Shown piece by piece: positions 61,403 to 64,000 of a stretch of DNA of 64,000 nucleotides. A program made the position numbers and the translations under genes. A model generated the notes under the pieces. That model was not told the DNA's origin. It did not search any database and was given only the letters and a program-made list of their open reading frames with translations. This stretch comes from Methylobacterium sp. (GTDB lineage: Bacteria > Pseudomonadota > Alphaproteobacteria > Rhizobiales > Beijerinckiaceae), in assembly GCA_020252645.1 (NCBI GenBank), contig JADCCN010000008.1, forward strand, positions 1 through 64,000, read 5' to 3'. Every line of letters begins with the position of its first letter. The stretch's first letter is position 1.

Positions 61403-62791
61403 ATGAACGTTCCTGCGCGAAAAGCCTCCGCCGAAAGCCTCGCCTTGCCTGCCGCCATCGCAGCGGTTCTGGCTGAAATCGGCGATGTGCCGGTGGTGAC
61501 CGAAGACAAGGTGGTGCGGAAGAAAAGCCGCGATTTCTTCTGGTATTCGCCGATTCTCAACGAGGAGCTCGCGCAGAAGAGCGCGGATATCTATGTTTCA
61601 CCGCGCGACGAGGCCGATCTCGTCAGGCTGGTGCGGGCCTGCGTCAAGCATCGCGTGCCGATCACCCCGCGCGGCGGCGCCACCGGCAATTACGGGCAGG
61701 CCGTGCCGATGGAGCGCGGCGTGCTGCTCGACATGACGAATTTCGCCGGGATCGAATGGGTGAAGCCGGGCCGCGTGCGCTGCGGCGCGGGCCTGCTCAT
61801 GGGCAAGCTCGATCAGGAATTGAAGCCACACGGGCAGGAAATCCGCCTCCACCCCTCGACCAAGCGCACGGCGACCATCGGCGGCTTCGTCGCCGGCGGT
61901 TCGGGCGGCGTGGGCTCCGTCACCTATGGTGGCCTGCGCGAGCCGGGCAACATCCTCGCCGCGCGGATCGTGACCGTGGAGGACGAGCCCCGCATCATCG
62001 AACTGAGGGGCGATGCCGCGCAGAAGATCAACCGCGCCTATGGCACGACGGGCATCATCACCGCGCTCGAAATGCCGCTGGCACCCGCCTGGCCCTGGAA
62101 TGACGTCATCGTCGCCTTCGACGATTTTTCCAAGCTGCTGGATGCGGGCTATGCCGCTGCGAAGGCTGATGGCGTCGTCAAGAAGCTGATGAGCGGCATT
62201 GCCTGGCCCCTGCCCGATTATTTCGGCCAGCTGAAGCCCTTCTGCCCCGAAGGCAGGCACATCCTCGCCGCAATGATCGCGGAGGCCTCACTCGAAAGCT
62301 TCCGCGACATCGTGGAGCCGCTGGGCGGCACGATCACGCTGGAAACACCGACGCGCGAGGAAGCCGGCGCGGTGCCGCTCTACGAATATACCTGGAACCA
62401 CACGACCCTGCAGATGCTGAAGGCGGATCGCTCGGTCACCTATCTCCAGTGCCTCTATCCGCATGATCGCGTGCGGGAATCGATCCTCGAGACGGCCGCG
62501 ATGTTCCCCGATGAACTCATCGCGCATTGCGAGTTCATCCGCTTTGGCGGAAACCTCTCGGCGAGCGCGCTGCCCGTCATCCGTTACTCGACCAAGGAGC
62601 GGCTCTACGAGATCATCAATGCGCATGAGGCCCATGGCGTGATGATCGCCAACCCGCATGTGATTTCGCTGGAAGACGGCTCGCGCCACAAGCGGGTGGA
62701 TGCCGATCAGGCCGGCTTCAAAGCCGAGATCGACCCCTATGGCCTCTTGAACCCCGGCAAGATGAAAAGCTACGTGCCTGTGAAAGCATGA
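61403..62791 (+). CDS. FAD-binding oxidoreductase (GlcD/FAD-linked oxidase family)
   Basis: VPITPRGGATGNYGQAVPMERGVLLDM, KRTATIGGFVAGGSGG, NPGKM C-terminus. Confidence 0.88.
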   Translation: MNVPARKASAESLALPAAIAAVLAEIGDVPVVTEDKVVRKKSRDFFWYSPILNEELAQKSADIYVSPRDEADLVRLVRACVKHRVPITPRGGATGNYGQAVPMERGVLLDMTNFAGIEWVKPGRVRCGAGLLMGKLDQELKPHGQEIRLHPSTKRTATIGGFVAGGSGGVGSVTYGGLREPGNILAARIVTVEDEPRIIELRGDAAQKINRAYGTTGIITALEMPLAPAWPWNDVIVAFDDFSKLLDAGYAAAKADGVVKKLMSGIAWPLPDYFGQLKPFCPEGRHILAAMIAEASLESFRDIVEPLGGTITLETPTREEAGAVPLYEYTWNHTTLQMLKADRSVTYLQCLYPHDRVRESILETAAMFPDELIAHCEFIRFGGNLSASALPVIRYSTKERLYEIINAHEAHGVMIANPHVISLEDGSRHKRVDADQAGFKAEIDPYGLLNPGKMKSYVPVKA

Positions 62792-63375
62792 GAATTCTCT
62801 ATCTCTATTGCCATCCGCTGGAGGAGAGCTTCCACGCGGCGATCCGCGATGCGGGCGTCGCGGCCTTGCGCGCGGGCGGCCATGAGGTCGATCTCTGCGA
62901 CCTCTATGCCGAGGGGTTCCAACCCGTGCTCACGGCCGAGATGCGCCGCGAATACCATGATGTCACCCTCAACCGGAAAGGCATCGAAGGCTATATCGAG
63001 CGGCTCTATCGCGCCGAGGCGCTGGTGGTGCAGTTCCCGACCTGGTGCTTCGGCTTCCCGGCCATGCTCAAGGGGTTCTTCGACCGCATCTTCGGGCCGG
63101 GGATCACCTTTGATCTGTCCGTGCCCGGCAAGCCGCGCCCCATGCTCCGGCACATCCGGCATGTCATGGGCATTTCGACCTATGGGCGGGACCGCTGGCG
63201 CGCCTTCCTCGTGGGGAACCCGCCCCGCAAGATGATCACGCGCTACCTTCGCTGGTTCGTGGCGCCCGGCGCGCGCATCCGCTATCTGGCGCTCTATCAC
63301 ATGAATGTCGCGACGGACGGGCAAAGGAAAACCTTCCTTGCCCGCGTCACGACCGAACTCTCCGCCCTGCGGTAA
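62788..63375 (+). CDS. NAD(P)H-dependent flavodoxin-fold oxidoreductase (NQO/MdaB-like)
   Basis: YCHPLEESFHAAIRDAG, VVQFPTWCFGFPAMLKGFFDRIF. Confidence 0.88.
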   Translation: MRILYLYCHPLEESFHAAIRDAGVAALRAGGHEVDLCDLYAEGFQPVLTAEMRREYHDVTLNRKGIEGYIERLYRAEALVVQFPTWCFGFPAMLKGFFDRIFGPGITFDLSVPGKPRPMLRHIRHVMGISTYGRDRWRAFLVGNPPRKMITRYLRWFVAPGARIRYLALYHMNVATDGQRKTFLARVTTELSALR

Positions 63376-63413
63376 AGCCGGAGCGGCGATCTTCCGCCGC
63401 GAAAAGGATTGAA

Positions 63414-64000
63414 ATGCGCAAACTCCACTGGTTCGACCTGACATCGAGGGATTTTCAAGAACTCGATCCGCAAAAGACGGTCGTGGTTCTGCCCGTCGCC
63501 GCGACCGAGCAGCACGGGCCGCATCTCTCGGTCGGCACGGATTCGATCATCGCGCAGGGCATGTGCGACACGGTGATGAAGAAGCTTCCCGCGCATCTCG
63601 ATGTGCTGTTCCTGCCCGTGCAAGCGATCGGCAAATCGAACGAGCATCTGCGCGATCCCGGCACGGTCACACTCACGGCGCAGACCCTCATTTCCGCCTG
63701 GACCGAGATCGGCGAGAGCGTGAACCGCGCGGGCCTGAAAAAGCTGGTGATCGTCAATTCGCACGGCGGGAATGTCGAGGTGCAGGGCATTGTCGCGCGC
63801 GAATTGCGCGTGCGCTGCCAGATGCTTGTGGCGCAGACCGCCTGGCGCAGGCTCGGCGTGCCGGCTGGTCTTTTCTCGGAAACCGAGAATAACTTCGGCA
63901 TCCATGGCGGCGATTTCGAAACAAGCGTGATGCTGCATTTCGCAGCCCACCGGGTAGATATGTCGAAGGCGGTGGATTTTGTGCCGAACTCCATCCGCTA
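63414..64000 (+). CDS. Creatininase-family amidohydrolase (truncated by window end)
   Basis: VVVLPVAATEQHGPHLSVGTDS, VIVNSHGGN, FGIHGGDFETSVML. Confidence 0.88.
   Translation, partial: MRKLHWFDLTSRDFQELDPQKTVVVLPVAATEQHGPHLSVGTDSIIAQGMCDTVMKKLPAHLDVLFLPVQAIGKSNEHLRDPGTVTLTAQTLISAWTEIGESVNRAGLKKLVIVNSHGGNVEVQGIVARELRVRCQMLVAQTAWRRLGVPAGLFSETENNFGIHGGDFETSVMLHFAAHRVDMSKAVDFVPNSIR

Overview
High-GC alphaproteobacterial chromosome segment (gene content and order look like Rhizobiales/Hyphomicrobiales), mostly intact and densely coding. Left to right: ftsB-like, pdhA/pdhB/pdhC, lpd, lipA, ratA, cinA C-terminal type, ispDF, dusB, ntrB/ntrC, ntrY/ntrX, hfq, hflX and mazG. A block of minus-strand genes follows: MBL-fold hydrolase, tatD, metG, holB, tmk, a dacC-like gene and rlpA. 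Then come tRNA-Ser(TGA), a zinc alcohol dehydrogenase, two complete LIV-type ABC transporter sets around an amidohydrolase and a solo GAF protein, a TetR regulator, an HMG-CoA lyase-like gene, a bciA-like 8-vinyl reductase and an aldehyde dehydrogenase. The right end holds an Fnr-type regulator, a complete ccoNOQP-ccoGHIS locus, and a transporter plus FAD-oxidoreductase plus creatininase-family locus that runs off the window. Main observations: (1) a strong dif-like XerCD site at 23458-23485, with every GGGCAGGG octamer I could find (3 left, 12 right) pointing toward it whatever the gene direction, so the window probably spans the replication terminus; (2) a D-Ala-D-Ala carboxypeptidase homologue next to rlpA that has lost the SxxK serine and the KTG lysine, a probable pseudoenzyme; (3) an orphan bciA-like bacteriochlorophyll gene; (4) perfect FNR-type dyads upstream of ccoN and of a DUF465 gene; (5) an uncharacterised uptake/oxidation/amidohydrolase locus at the right end; (6) several intergenic palindromic repeats and 16-17 bp tandem arrays. 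No CRISPR array, transposase, integrase or prophage was seen. All calls come from reading the sequence and supplied ORFs; no database search was run.
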